Below are positions 35,138-44,573 of a DNA stretch of 64,000 nucleotides, piece after piece (position 1 is the stretch's first letter; every line of letters begins with the position of its first letter). Source of the DNA: an uncultured Ruminococcus sp. GTDB lineage: Bacteria > Bacillota > Clostridia > Oscillospirales > Ruminococcaceae. A program made the translations under genes and the position numbers. Location: assembly GCA_910584195.1 (NCBI GenBank), contig CAJTYV010000003.1, positions 124,001-188,000 on the forward strand, read 5' to 3'. The notes beneath the pieces were generated by a model. It saw only the letters and a program-made list of their open reading frames with translations. It made no database searches and was not told the DNA's origin.

Positions 35138-38100
35138 TTAATTACCTTGTTTTGCAAGGAAATCTTCAATACTATCTTTTCCGCCTGTTGATACGTGGGA
35201 ATAGTAAGCCAGTATCATTGAAGCGTCCGAAGAATCTATTTTTCCGTCCTTGTTAAGGTCGGCAAGCTTTGCCGCAGTCTCCGAAAGGACGCTGTTTTTG
35301 CCTGTGGAAAGCTGCGCGTACTCTGCCAGCACAAGCGATGCGTCCGAGGAATCTACCTTGCCGTCACTGTTGACGTCGCCGAGTATATCTTTTGTGGGAG
35401 CTTCTGAAAATTCCTTCAAATCAACCGTATAGAAATTTATACTTTGATTTTCCTTATCCGCAACCGCCCATTTAAGCGTATAATCATCAACTATCGGCTG
35501 AACAGAGGTATCGGAAAGTCTTGCGCCGTATATTCCTGTTTCGTGTCTCAGAATGTTTCCGCACTCGTCTGTAACAACATATCTTATACTATCGAATTTG
35601 TCATTTACGAATTTTTCCCAGAGTACGCAGTAAGAACCGTCAGCAAGCGTAACGACCTTTACTTGTCCTGCCTTTTCGGTTTCATTACATTCCGTAAGCC
35701 ATACTATATTATAATTGGCAGTTTCTCCTGTTTCAACGTCAACTCGTTCCTCACCTGCAAGGTCTGATGCTGTATCTGCTAATGATTGGTCTGTTAATTT
35801 CAAAAATACATCAAAATTACCTGTTCTTAAATTTGACCATCCATAATATTCCATAGATGAGTAAACGCGTTCGGATTTTCCGACAACAGCATGCGTAGTA
35901 ACGCTTTTCGCCAAACCGCCCATATGTAGATATGTATTGTTTCCGTCAATGTGCTTATCGTTAGTTCCGTATTGTCCGCTTGCACTGAATAATACTTTAT
36001 ATCCATTATCTGCAAGATAATCTGTTTCAACTTTATTATCCGATACATGATAGCTGTTGAAGTTAATACCTCTTCCCACATCGGCATCTCCTTTTTGGAT
36101 TCCGGCAAATCCGTAATCTGTAGCGATCAGCGAAACACCAAATGAATGACTACCCTCCCAGTCACTGAATTCAAGCAATTCCATAGTATTTTTATCTATT
36201 GCAGCAAATTCAGAACCCTGATGATTACGTCCGTCCCCCCCTTTTGTCCACTCCGTATCAAAAAAGCAGCCAATTACATTGTCTTTTACAGCCATACTTG
36301 CGTTACCCGAAGAAAACGGGTACTGCGCCTCCGATGTTGTTATGGGGATTCCACAGCGACCAAGAATATTTCCGTTCAGGTCATATTTCATAATAACAAG
36401 ATTTTCAGTATTCTTTTCCTGTTCTTCTTCAATAATATCCTTAGAAATATCGTATCCCCAAAGAACATATAAATTATCATTCTCATCAATAGCTGCAGCT
36501 CCAAAAGTAAAGCCGTCATTTTCAATAGTAACAGGCTTTGTATCTGTATTTTCAGAAAACAAAGTAATTGAATTTTTGTATCCGCATATAGCATAAATGT
36601 TTCCTTTGCTGTCTTTACATTCATTCAATCTGCCATCTATGGTTGTAAAATTCCATGAAGTTTCGTTGTTTATTGTGCAGTAATCAATGTATGTTTCATA
36701 AGATTTACTTTTTGCAATATTGGATTTATCATTTTCTGATTCTGTAATGTCATATTTCAGTTTCGGTCTTTGCCAACCTACCATTTTTCTGTTGTATTTT
36801 TTTGCATACACATTTGCGGTTGAGTTTTCGTAGCCGTAAATTGCGGCGGTATTGCTGATTGTGTATTCACTATTTTCAATTTTACAAACGGGATTGTAAA
36901 TGGTAATTTTAGTCAGGCTTGTGCAATATGAAAATGCTCCAAAACCAATACTTGTAACGCTGTTTGGTATGATGATCTCTGTTAGTCCATGACAGGAAGA
37001 AAACACATAATTCTCAATTCTTGTAACGCTATTGGGCAAGTTGATCTCTGTTAGTCCTGTGCAACCTCTAAATGCAAGTCCGCCAATACTTGTAACGCTG
37101 TCTGGCAAATTGATCTCTGTCAGTCCTGTGCAACCGCTAAAAGCCTCTTTACCAATACTTGTAACTCCGTTGGGTATGGTAATTTCATTAAGTTTTTTAC
37201 AAGACGAAAATGCTCCGTTTCCAATGCGTGTAACGCTGTCGGGGATAGTTACTGAAGAAAGGTTATAGCAGTAAGCAAACGCGCTGTCGCCAACGCTTGT
37301 AACAGGCACGCCGTCAATTTCAGCAGGAATATCAATATCTATAGGTGAGCCGTTGTAACCAGTTATCTCAATGTGGTCGCCATAATTTTCATATTTAAAA
37401 GCTCTTTCTATCGGAACTTCGCCAAGGGTTACAAATTTTCTATCATAATTTTGGGCATATGCCTGTGCAGTTGAGTTGTAATAGCCATAAATTGCGGCAG
37501 AATCATTTATTGTAATGTTATCATCGTAAATTTCACAATTCTGACCGAGTAAGGTGATTTTTGTCATTCCTGTACAGCGATTGAATGCTGCCCTCCCAAT
37601 ACTTGTAACACTTTCGGGAATTGTGATCTCTGTCAGTCCTGTGCAGCTTATAAATGCGCTACCACCAATACTTATAACACTGTTGGGGATAATTAACTCT
37701 GTCAGTTCGGTGCAGTTCTGAAATGCACATGTGCCAATATTTGTTACGCTATCTGGTATTGTAATCTCGGTCAGTCCTGTACAATTATAAAAAGCGTAAC
37801 TTCCGATACTCGTAACACTATTGGGTATGGTGATTTGTGTCAGTCCTGTGCATTTATAAAAAGCATGACTCCCAATGCTTGTAACGCTGTCAGGAATAAC
37901 TACATCACCTGAGTAGATTTTACAGTCAATTAAAATTCCATTTATGATAAGAAAGGAATTTTCTGCCCATTGAGATTCAAGCCATGGGGTTTCATAAAAC
38001 GCCTTATTGCCAATCTCTGTAACGCTATCAGGAATTGTGATTCCTGTCAGTTCTGTGCAACCCTGAAATGCACCTGTGCCAATATTTGTTACGCTGTTAG

Positions 38101-38881
38101 GAATGATGAGTTCTGTCAAACTTGTGCAATTTTCAAATGCACTGTTACCAATACTTGTAACGCTGTTAGGCATGGTAATTTCAGTTAGTCCTGCACATTC
38201 TGAAAACGCATAGTCACAAATATTTGTAACTCCGTCAGGTATGGTAATCTCTGTCAGGCTTGTGCATTTACAAAACGCACCGTAGCTAATTGTTTTAATG
38301 CTGTCGGGCATGGTGATTTCTGACAGGCTTGTGCAGTTATTGAACGCAAATTCGGAAATATATGTAACGCTGTTAGGTATGATAATTTCTGTTAGTCCTG
38401 TGCAGCTACTAAATGCGCTATCACCAATATTTGTAATGCTGTTAGGTATAGTGATTTCAGTTAGTCCTGCACATCCTGAAAACACATAGTCACAAATATT
38501 TGTAACTCCGTCAGGTATGGTGATTCCTGTCAGCTTTGAGCATTTACAAAATGCTCTTTCCTCAATACTTGTAACACTGTCTGGAATTGTAATCTCTTTC
38601 AGTCTTATGCAGTTTTCAAATACACTACCACCAATACCTTTAACCGGCACACCGTCAATTTCGGCAGGAATAACAACCGATGTTGCCAATTTGTCACAAA
38701 ATGAAATTTCTATGTGGTCGCCATAATTTTTATATTTAAGTTGTTCATAAGTTCCCTCTGTGTAATCATCCGCACTTGCCGTAATGGCTGTATTATCCGC
38801 AGTTTTTCCGACAACAGACGGCATAATCGCACCCATAACACAAACAGCCATAATCCCTGCAATGACTCTCTTGAAATTCAT
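35138..38881 (-). CDS. Secreted BspA-type leucine-rich repeat protein with dockerin, inserted in the ecf operon
   Basis: 1247 residues. The signal peptide is about 1-38. BspA-type LRR_5 units of about 23 residues (pattern F-NCT-L-EITIPDSVTSIG) fill about 60-470 and, after a break, about 495-690. A beta-rich region spans about 720-1155. A type I dockerin closes the protein: GDVNSDGKVDSSDASLVLAE near 1170 and LADLNKDGKIDSSDAS near 1210, two good calcium loops. BspA-type LRRs are thought to bind host or polysaccharide ligands. It is the same strand as its ecf neighbours but unrelated in function, so it looks inserted. Confidence 0.85.
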   Translation of the reverse strand: MNFKRVIAGIMAVCVMGAIMPSVVGKTADNTAITASADDYTEGTYEQLKYKNYGDHIEISFCDKLATSVVIPAEIDGVPVKGIGGSVFENCIRLKEITIPDSVTSIEERAFCKCSKLTGITIPDGVTNICDYVFSGCAGLTEITIPNSITNIGDSAFSSCTGLTEIIIPNSVTYISEFAFNNCTSLSEITMPDSIKTISYGAFCKCTSLTEITIPDGVTNICDYAFSECAGLTEITMPNSVTSIGNSAFENCTSLTELIIPNSVTNIGTGAFQGCTELTGITIPDSVTEIGNKAFYETPWLESQWAENSFLIINGILIDCKIYSGDVVIPDSVTSIGSHAFYKCTGLTQITIPNSVTSIGSYAFYNCTGLTEITIPDSVTNIGTCAFQNCTELTELIIPNSVISIGGSAFISCTGLTEITIPESVTSIGRAAFNRCTGMTKITLLGQNCEIYDDNITINDSAAIYGYYNSTAQAYAQNYDRKFVTLGEVPIERAFKYENYGDHIEITGYNGSPIDIDIPAEIDGVPVTSVGDSAFAYCYNLSSVTIPDSVTRIGNGAFSSCKKLNEITIPNGVTSIGKEAFSGCTGLTEINLPDSVTSIGGLAFRGCTGLTEINLPNSVTRIENYVFSSCHGLTEIIIPNSVTSIGFGAFSYCTSLTKITIYNPVCKIENSEYTISNTAAIYGYENSTANVYAKKYNRKMVGWQRPKLKYDITESENDKSNIAKSKSYETYIDYCTINNETSWNFTTIDGRLNECKDSKGNIYAICGYKNSITLFSENTDTKPVTIENDGFTFGAAAIDENDNLYVLWGYDISKDIIEEEQEKNTENLVIMKYDLNGNILGRCGIPITTSEAQYPFSSGNASMAVKDNVIGCFFDTEWTKGGDGRNHQGSEFAAIDKNTMELLEFSDWEGSHSFGVSLIATDYGFAGIQKGDADVGRGINFNSYHVSDNKVETDYLADNGYKVLFSASGQYGTNDKHIDGNNTYLHMGGLAKSVTTHAVVGKSERVYSSMEYYGWSNLRTGNFDVFLKLTDQSLADTASDLAGEERVDVETGETANYNIVWLTECNETEKAGQVKVVTLADGSYCVLWEKFVNDKFDSIRYVVTDECGNILRHETGIYGARLSDTSVQPIVDDYTLKWAVADKENQSINFYTVDLKEFSEAPTKDILGDVNSDGKVDSSDASLVLAEYAQLSTGKNSVLSETAAKLADLNKDGKIDSSDASMILAYYSHVSTGGKDSIEDFLAKQGN

Positions 38882-38893
38882 AATATTTCCCCT

Positions 38894-39739
38894 TTAATTA
38901 AACAAATTCATAATGCCTGATACACATTCTTCTTCCGTAATAATATCTTCGGGCATATCGAATCCTGCCTTTTTAAGCTCCCATGCAAGCTCTGTGACCT
39001 GAGGAACGTCAAGTCCGATAGCTTTGACTTTATCCACCTGCGAGAACACGGCTCTCGGAGTATCGTCGAGAATAACCCTGCCCTTATCCATTACAACCAC
39101 GCGTCCGCACTGAGCCGCTTCGTCCATATAATGAGTTATAAGTACGATAGTAATGCCGTGATCGCGGTTCATGCGCTTTATAACAGCCATTACCTCACGG
39201 CGTCCCTGCGGATCAAGCATAGCCGTAGGCTCGTCAAGGATAATACATTTCGGCTTCATTGCGATGATACCGGCAATAGCTACTCTTTGCTTTTGTCCGC
39301 CCGAAAGCTGAGCCGGAGAGTGCAGGCGGTAATCGTACATATTAACGTCTTTCAGCGCTTCATCAACACGCCTGCGCATTTCCTCATACGGTACGCCAAG
39401 ATTTTCAAGAGCAAAAGCTACATCCTCCTCAACGACAGACGAAACTATCTGATTATCGGGATTCTGAAAAACCATTCCGGCACGGCAGCGCAGATCGTAA
39501 ATTTTCTCCTCGTCTGCGGTATTGATGCCGTCCACCGTAACTGTTCCCGATGTAGGAACAAGTATTCCGTTGATATGCTTTGCAAGGGTAGACTTTCCCG
39601 AACCGTTATGTCCGAGTATCGCCGTAAATTCGCCCTCTTTTATGGTCAGATCCACGCCCTTCAGCACTTCAACAGGTTCGCTTCCCTCGTCTGACGGGTA
39701 ACTGAAATACAGATTTTTTATTTCGATTATATTGCTCAT
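38894..39739 (-). CDS. ecfA1: ECF transporter ATPase EcfA1
   Basis: 281 residues. Walker A GHNGSGKST near residue 43, signature LSGGQKQRVAIAG near 145, Walker B CIILDEPTAMLDP near 168. It pairs with EcfA2. It is separated from ecfA2 by the 3.7 kb LRR-dockerin gene, whose ATG lies 12 bases past its stop. Confidence 0.93.
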   Translation of the reverse strand: MSNIIEIKNLYFSYPSDEGSEPVEVLKGVDLTIKEGEFTAILGHNGSGKSTLAKHINGILVPTSGTVTVDGINTADEEKIYDLRCRAGMVFQNPDNQIVSSVVEEDVAFALENLGVPYEEMRRRVDEALKDVNMYDYRLHSPAQLSGGQKQRVAIAGIIAMKPKCIILDEPTAMLDPQGRREVMAVIKRMNRDHGITIVLITHYMDEAAQCGRVVVMDKGRVILDDTPRAVFSQVDKVKAIGLDVPQVTELAWELKKAGFDMPEDIITEEECVSGIMNLFN

Positions 39740-39765
39740 TTATTTCCTTTCAAAAAAAAGCGGCA

Positions 39766-40629
39766 TTACTTCTCCCATATTGCCGTTGAACCGCACGGGA
39801 GCGTCATTCCCGTTGAAAGTACAGGCAGACCTATTTCATCGAAGGTCACTCTTCCGCCGAATCTGTCAGTCAACGTACTTCCGAGGATATATCCCATAAC
39901 AGAGGGAGAAAGTCCCGTGGTATAGCTGTTTATCAGGAAAAACAGCGGTTTGTCCGAAAGTATTTCCGAACACAGCTTAACAAGGTCGTACACACTGTTT
40001 TCAAGCTTCCATATTTCACCGTTTGAACCGCGTCCGTAAGAGGGTGGATCCATAATTACAGCATCGTATTTTCTGCCGCGCCTTATCTCCCTTGCAACAA
40101 ATTTCTCACAGTCGTCTACGATCCAGCGTATGGGCTTTTCCGAAAGTCCCGAAGCGGCAGCGTTTTCTCTCGCCCACTGAACCATGCCCTTTGAAGCGTC
40201 CACATGACACACGGAAGCTCCGGCTGCGGCACAAGCAAGGGTCGCTCCGCCTGTGTATGCGAAAAGATTCAGCACGTTTATCCCGCGCCCCGAAGCGCGT
40301 ATTTTTTCAGTCATGAAATCCCAGTTTACCGCCTGTTCGGGAAAAAGCCCCGTGTGCTTGAAGCCGGTGGGCTTTATGTTAAAGGTAAGCTCTTTGTAAT
40401 TTACAGTCCAGCCGTCGGGAAGTCTCCTGCGGAACTCCCATTTACCGCCGCCCTGATTTGAGCGGTGATAGTGTCCGTCTGCGTTTCTCCACAGAGGGTC
40501 TTTTTTGTCGGTTTTCCAAATTATCTGCGGGTCGGGTCTAACGAGACTTATATTGCCCCATTTTTCAAGTTTTTCTCCGTCCGAGGTATCAATTATTCTG
40601 TAATCGTGCCAGTTTTCAGCGGTTCTCAA
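39766..40629 (-). CDS. Class I SAM-dependent (RNA) methyltransferase, RlmI-like
   Basis: 287 residues. The SAM fold is visible: NVLNLFAYTGGATLACA near residue 120, VDASKGMVQWARENA near 145, and DAVIMDPPSYGRG near 192, where the DPPSYGRG motif suits a cytosine- or base-targeting RNA methyltransferase (Methyltrans_SAM family). It has no PUA domain, unlike full-length RlmI. It begins 1 base from the phosphohexomutase stop, so the genes are coupled. The rRNA target is unknown. Confidence 0.78.
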   Translation of the reverse strand: MRTAENWHDYRIIDTSDGEKLEKWGNISLVRPDPQIIWKTDKKDPLWRNADGHYHRSNQGGGKWEFRRRLPDGWTVNYKELTFNIKPTGFKHTGLFPEQAVNWDFMTEKIRASGRGINVLNLFAYTGGATLACAAAGASVCHVDASKGMVQWARENAAASGLSEKPIRWIVDDCEKFVAREIRRGRKYDAVIMDPPSYGRGSNGEIWKLENSVYDLVKLCSEILSDKPLFFLINSYTTGLSPSVMGYILGSTLTDRFGGRVTFDEIGLPVLSTGMTLPCGSTAIWEK

Positions 40630-40630
40630 A

Positions 40631-41986
40631 TCAATCTCTCATTTCTAATCTATCTTTTATAGTTTCGGCAATATGCAGCGCCATTTTATTTATGGCGGAA
40701 AAATCCCTGCCCTCGATGCGTATTCTGATAACAGGCTCTTTTCCGGTTTCACGAACTATAACGCGTCCCTCTTCCCCGAGAATGCTCTCAAATTCGTCTA
40801 TAACGCTTGTTATGGCGCGGTCATTCTTCCAGACCTCGCGGAAATTTTTTTCTATGGGAACATTTATCATTACCTGCGGAGACTTTTCTATAACTGACGC
40901 AAGCTCGCTCATTTTTCTGCCTGAAGCTTTCATAGCCTCCAGCAGGCGTATTCCCGTAAGCTGACCGTCTGCGGATGGGGCGTCATCGGGAAAAATTATA
41001 CTGCCTGACGGGTCGCCGCCGATACTGAAACCGCATTCCAGCATACGCCGCATCATGCCTCTTTCTCCGGTAGGAGCAGATGCAGTGCCTATTCCGTTTT
41101 CTCGTGCAAAGCGGAGCAATCCGAGATTGTTCGCCTGAGTTACAAGAATAGAATTGTTGCGGAGAGTACCCTGAGCTTTCATATGCTCGGCACAAACAGC
41201 CATTATAACATCTCCGTCGACTAAAGAGCCCTCCTCGTCTACAGCAAGACAGCGTTCGCCGCCGCCGTCAAAAGCAATTCCGCATTGGCAGTTATTCTCT
41301 GTAACGCAGGTCATAAGTGATTCTATTTTTGTACTTCCGCTGGAGTTTATATTAAGTCCGTCCGGAGTATTCCCCATCATCACAACCTCTGCGCCAAGGG
41401 CGGTAAAGAGCTTTTCGGCAGTAAGCGAAGCTGCACCGTTTGCGCAGTCCACAGCAATTTTTATATCACTAAGATCGGCAGGAGCGATTTCTTTCAGATG
41501 TTCCGCATACTCGTCAGCAGCCGTTTCGCATTGGAGTATCCTGCCGTATCTTTTGCGCTGTTTAGGTTCAAGTTTATCGGGATCATCAATAATAAGCCGT
41601 TCCATTTCCTCCTCGCGGTCGTCTCCGAGACGATAACCGTAAGAAGAAAACATCTTTATTCCGCTGAATTCCGCGCCCACATAAGACGCTGTTATCATGA
41701 TTCCTCCGCATGCTTCACGCTGCTTTATTTGCCAAGCAAGGGCAGGTACGGGAATTTCCCCCAAAAGCTCGGCATCTGCTCCCATTGAACAGATACCGGC
41801 ACAGAGAGCCGCTTCGATAGTATCCGACGAGCTGCGCATATCCTTGCCTATAAGTATTTTTGCAGATTTTTCCTTATGCGAAGCAAGAACCTTTGCCGCC
41901 GCGCGACCTATCTGCATGGCAAGTTCGCACGTAATTTCCGTTACCGCGATTCCCCTCATTCCGTTTTTTCCGAATATTCTGCCCAT
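40631..41986 (-). CDS. Divergent phosphohexomutase (GlmM/PGM family) with altered active-site loops
   Basis: 451 residues, with GlmM-like four-domain length and the N-terminus MGRIFGKNGMRGIAVTE. The phosphoserine is kept (Ser101 in MITASYVG), but the normal SHNP is SYVG. The metal loop reads AFDGGGERC instead of DGDxDR, the sugar loop GDPSGS instead of GEQSGH, and the phosphate loop RETGKEP instead of RPSGTEP. All four loops are shifted, so activity or substrate is probably unusual. It may act on a different sugar or be non-catalytic. The gene lies in the ruvCAB-ecf stretch. Confidence 0.75.
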   Translation of the reverse strand: MGRIFGKNGMRGIAVTEITCELAMQIGRAAAKVLASHKEKSAKILIGKDMRSSSDTIEAALCAGICSMGADAELLGEIPVPALAWQIKQREACGGIMITASYVGAEFSGIKMFSSYGYRLGDDREEEMERLIIDDPDKLEPKQRKRYGRILQCETAADEYAEHLKEIAPADLSDIKIAVDCANGAASLTAEKLFTALGAEVVMMGNTPDGLNINSSGSTKIESLMTCVTENNCQCGIAFDGGGERCLAVDEEGSLVDGDVIMAVCAEHMKAQGTLRNNSILVTQANNLGLLRFARENGIGTASAPTGERGMMRRMLECGFSIGGDPSGSIIFPDDAPSADGQLTGIRLLEAMKASGRKMSELASVIEKSPQVMINVPIEKNFREVWKNDRAITSVIDEFESILGEEGRVIVRETGKEPVIRIRIEGRDFSAINKMALHIAETIKDRLEMRD

Positions 41987-42004
41987 AGCCGTATCACCTG
42001 CCTG

Positions 42005-42457
42005 TTATTTTACTTTATATATAGCTAATTTTTTGCAATTTGCGAAAATTTTTTCAGCCGAATCGTAATATTTTACAGTCGGACAACTGTTATACCTGTT
42101 GTAGACGCGTATACTGCCGCCCTCGTTCACACAGAAAACGGTGTGTATCGAGGACAAAAACGGTTTGCCCGTCCAAGAGGAAATAATGAAAGCCTTTGCA
42201 TCTTCCGCTGATCTTACACGCCTACAGTCCGCGCCGAAATGTTTCAGGGCTCTGCCGATGCAGTAGACATTGCACCCGAAAAGTCCGAACAGTACGCAGT
42301 ATCGCCGCATATAACGGCTCACGCGCTCAACAGTTATTTTGCTGCCGAGATATTCAAGAGCGTTGCAAACTGCAATGACCTCGCAGCCGTTGAAGCTCAT
42401 GCGGAAAAGTCCGTATTTAATTTTGGAAACATCTCCCAAAGCCTGCCCGTTTATCAT
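42005..42457 (-). CDS. Small papain/C39-like fold protein
   Basis: 150 residues. A possible catalytic set can be read: Cys in FNGCEVIAVCNALEYLG near residue 24, His in FLSSIHTVFCVN near residue 104, and Asn in VYNRYN near residue 119. The arrangement resembles peptidase C39-like proteins, but the family call is tentative. No signal peptide is visible. It sits between the phosphohexomutase and the family B element beside ruvB. Confidence 0.55.
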   Translation of the reverse strand: MINGQALGDVSKIKYGLFRMSFNGCEVIAVCNALEYLGSKITVERVSRYMRRYCVLFGLFGCNVYCIGRALKHFGADCRRVRSAEDAKAFIISSWTGKPFLSSIHTVFCVNEGGSIRVYNRYNSCPTVKYYDSAEKIFANCKKLAIYKVK

Positions 42458-42469
42458 AAAAACTCCATG

Positions 42470-42649
42470 TTAAGGCAATACCGCACAGAGATAGTGCGTC
42501 AGATACGAAGTCAGATTTTTTGTCAGGTTACACAGAAATTTTGCAGTCATACTGACGTATGTCAAGAAATTTCTGTGCAAGATGACGGAAAATATGCGAG
42601 TAGATGACGTGCTAAACTGTCAGGTGTGCTTTGTGCGGTGTTGCCTTAA
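42470..42649. repeat. Family B fold-back element (copy 4), arm carries the ruvB stop codon
   Basis: Arms TTAAGGCAATACCGCACA and TGTGCGGTGTTGCCTTAA pair with one mismatch. The interior carries the core: TCATACTGACGTATG. The right arm includes the TAA stop of ruvB (42646-42648). The arms match the empty hairpins at 23328-23358 and 57248-57285. Confidence 0.75.
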
Positions 42650-43707
42650 GGAAGCGTGAGCTGACCGTCGTCCCTTGACTTTTCCTGCTCGGGAGGCAGT
42701 ATGCCAAGATGCTCATACGCAAGACGCGTGGCAACGCGTCCGCGCGGAGTACGTCCCAAAAAGCCGAGCTGCATCAGGAACGGCTCGCATATATCTTCAA
42801 GAGTTACCGATTCTTCGCCTATTGCCGCCGCAAGCGTTTCAAGTCCCACAGGTCCGCCTCCGTAACCCTTGATTATCATTGAAAGCATACGTCTGTCAAG
42901 ACTGTCAAGTCCCAGTCCGTCTATTTCAAGGCGGCTTAGAGCTATGGACGCTATCTCCTTTGTGATACAGCCGTTTCCCATAACATCGGCAAAATCGCGC
43001 ACACGCTTCAGCAGTCTGTTTGCGATTCGAGGCGTACCTCTTGCACGTCCGGCTATCTCCTCCGCGCCGTCACCCTCGCAGGGAATGCCGAGTATCATTG
43101 CGCTTCTGCGGATAATATCCGTAAGCTGCTCTTTATTATAAAGCTCCAGACGCTCGATAACGCCGAACCTGTCTCTGAGCGGTGCGGAAAGCTGTCCTGC
43201 GCGCGTAGTCGCTCCGATAAGCGTAAACGGCTTCAGATCCATGCGTATCGAACGCGCAGACGGACCTTTTCCTATAATTATATCAATTACTCTGTCCTCA
43301 AGAGCCGGATAAAGAAGCTCTTCTACAGGGCGCGAAAGGCGGTGTATCTCGTCAATGAAAAGCACATCGTTATCGTTAAGTCCCGTAAGCAGCGAAACAA
43401 GATCCCCGGGTTTTTCAATTGCGGGCCCGGTAGTTACGCGGAGATTAACTCCCATTTCATGAGCAATTATTGACGACAGCGTGGTCTTTCCCAAACCGGG
43501 AGGTCCGTAAAGGAGAACATGATCGAGCGGTTCGCCCCTGCCTTTAGCTGCTTTGATATATATGGCTATTTTCTCCTTGACTTTTTCCTGTCCGATATAT
43601 TCGTGAAGGCTTTGCGGACGGAGACTGACCTCGGCGTCGCCGTCCTCAGCGATATTCTCGGGGGAAACTACCCTCGGTGCAAATTCCATTTCTTCGGTAT
43701 GTATCAT
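42646..43707 (-). CDS. ruvB: Holliday junction branch-migration ATPase RuvB
   Basis: 353 residues. RuvB is the hexameric motor with RuvA. Walker A GPPGLGKTTLSSI lies near residue 62, Walker B LFIDEIHRLSRPVEE near 115, and the winged-helix C-terminus reads PRGRVATRLAYEHLG. The 5' end of the operon carries ruvC and ruvA with sseB between. Its stop is inside the arm of a fold-back element. Confidence 0.96.
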   Translation of the reverse strand: MIHTEEMEFAPRVVSPENIAEDGDAEVSLRPQSLHEYIGQEKVKEKIAIYIKAAKGRGEPLDHVLLYGPPGLGKTTLSSIIAHEMGVNLRVTTGPAIEKPGDLVSLLTGLNDNDVLFIDEIHRLSRPVEELLYPALEDRVIDIIIGKGPSARSIRMDLKPFTLIGATTRAGQLSAPLRDRFGVIERLELYNKEQLTDIIRRSAMILGIPCEGDGAEEIAGRARGTPRIANRLLKRVRDFADVMGNGCITKEIASIALSRLEIDGLGLDSLDRRMLSMIIKGYGGGPVGLETLAAAIGEESVTLEDICEPFLMQLGFLGRTPRGRVATRLAYEHLGILPPEQEKSRDDGQLTLP

Positions 43708-43739
43708 AAGTTCCCCCTTTATCTGACGACAATCGTGAA

Positions 43740-44474
43740 TTATCTTTCAAAATACCTCTTTTTTCTTACATAGAAAGGGTCAACGGTGGCAGCCGCTTTT
43801 TTGCCCATTTCCTGTTCATATGTAATAAAGCAGAGGTGATCGCCCGCCTTTGAAGACTTAGCAAGATACTTTGAAAGAGGTACGAACAGTTTTCTGGTAT
43901 TTCCCAGCATGTCAATAACCATCAGCATCTGCGGCTTTTCGCAGCCCCTTATCATTTCCATAATAAAAGCCCGGTCAACGTTTTCCTGCTTTGCAAGAAA
44001 TTTAGACGCCGCTTTGGTAATATGTCCCACGGATTTTTCGCACGGGCGGTAATTTATAGTTTCCTCCTCATTGTAAGAGATCGCCTTTATTTTAAGATTC
44101 CGTGCTATCATAAGAATACTTTTTATCTCCTGCGATGAAAATTCCTTACCGTAGGAATTCGGATTAAGAACCGCCGCCGCAGATTGTATAAGATCGAAAA
44201 GCCTCAGACAGTTTATTTTGTAATATTCAACATAGCGCTTTGCAAACTGCTGCAGCGATCTGTGGCTGGTGAAAAAAGGAATAAAAACATCTCCGTGAGG
44301 ATTTTTTATTGTTATAAGCTCCAGCTGGATTCCGCCCTCCTCTCGTCCCCGTTCATACCTTACGGGATTTTTGCAGATCACGTAAACATCGCTTTTTATT
44401 AGCGTCTGCAAAAAAAGCGAACGTTTTGACGGATCTGTTATAGCCGCTTTAAGCAGCTCGTCAAGATTCATCAT
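43740..44474 (-). CDS. SseB-family protein
   Basis: 244 residues. The N-terminal SseB domain is recognised from NLDELLKAAITDPSKRSLFLQTLIKS and the strand IPFFTSHRSLQQFAK near residue 70. It is a cytoplasmic family of uncertain function, linked in some bacteria to serine sensitivity or secretion. The start was chosen at 44474 because AAAGGACG precedes it by 8 bases. It interrupts the ruvA-ruvB order. Confidence 0.65.
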   Translation of the reverse strand: MMNLDELLKAAITDPSKRSLFLQTLIKSDVYVICKNPVRYERGREEGGIQLELITIKNPHGDVFIPFFTSHRSLQQFAKRYVEYYKINCLRLFDLIQSAAAVLNPNSYGKEFSSQEIKSILMIARNLKIKAISYNEEETINYRPCEKSVGHITKAASKFLAKQENVDRAFIMEMIRGCEKPQMLMVIDMLGNTRKLFVPLSKYLAKSSKAGDHLCFITYEQEMGKKAAATVDPFYVRKKRYFER

Positions 44475-44506
44475 GAAAAATCGTCCTTTCATATACATTA
44501 AACCTT

Positions 44507-44527
44507 CCGCAGATTTCGCATCTGCGG
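44507..44527 (-). terminator. Hairpin after ruvA, possible weak terminator
   Basis: CCGCAGAT, 5-base loop, ATCTGCGG, between the ruvA stop and sseB start. It lacks a strong T-tract, so it may only stabilise or attenuate. Confidence 0.4.
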
Positions 44528-44573
44528 CAGTTTAATATAGTATTATAATATTTTAATTCATTTTATTGCAAGA

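Noticed and set aside
37000..38700. Regular 69-base repetition
   Set aside because: It is the codon-level image of LRR_5 units in the dockerin protein, not a separate repeat element.
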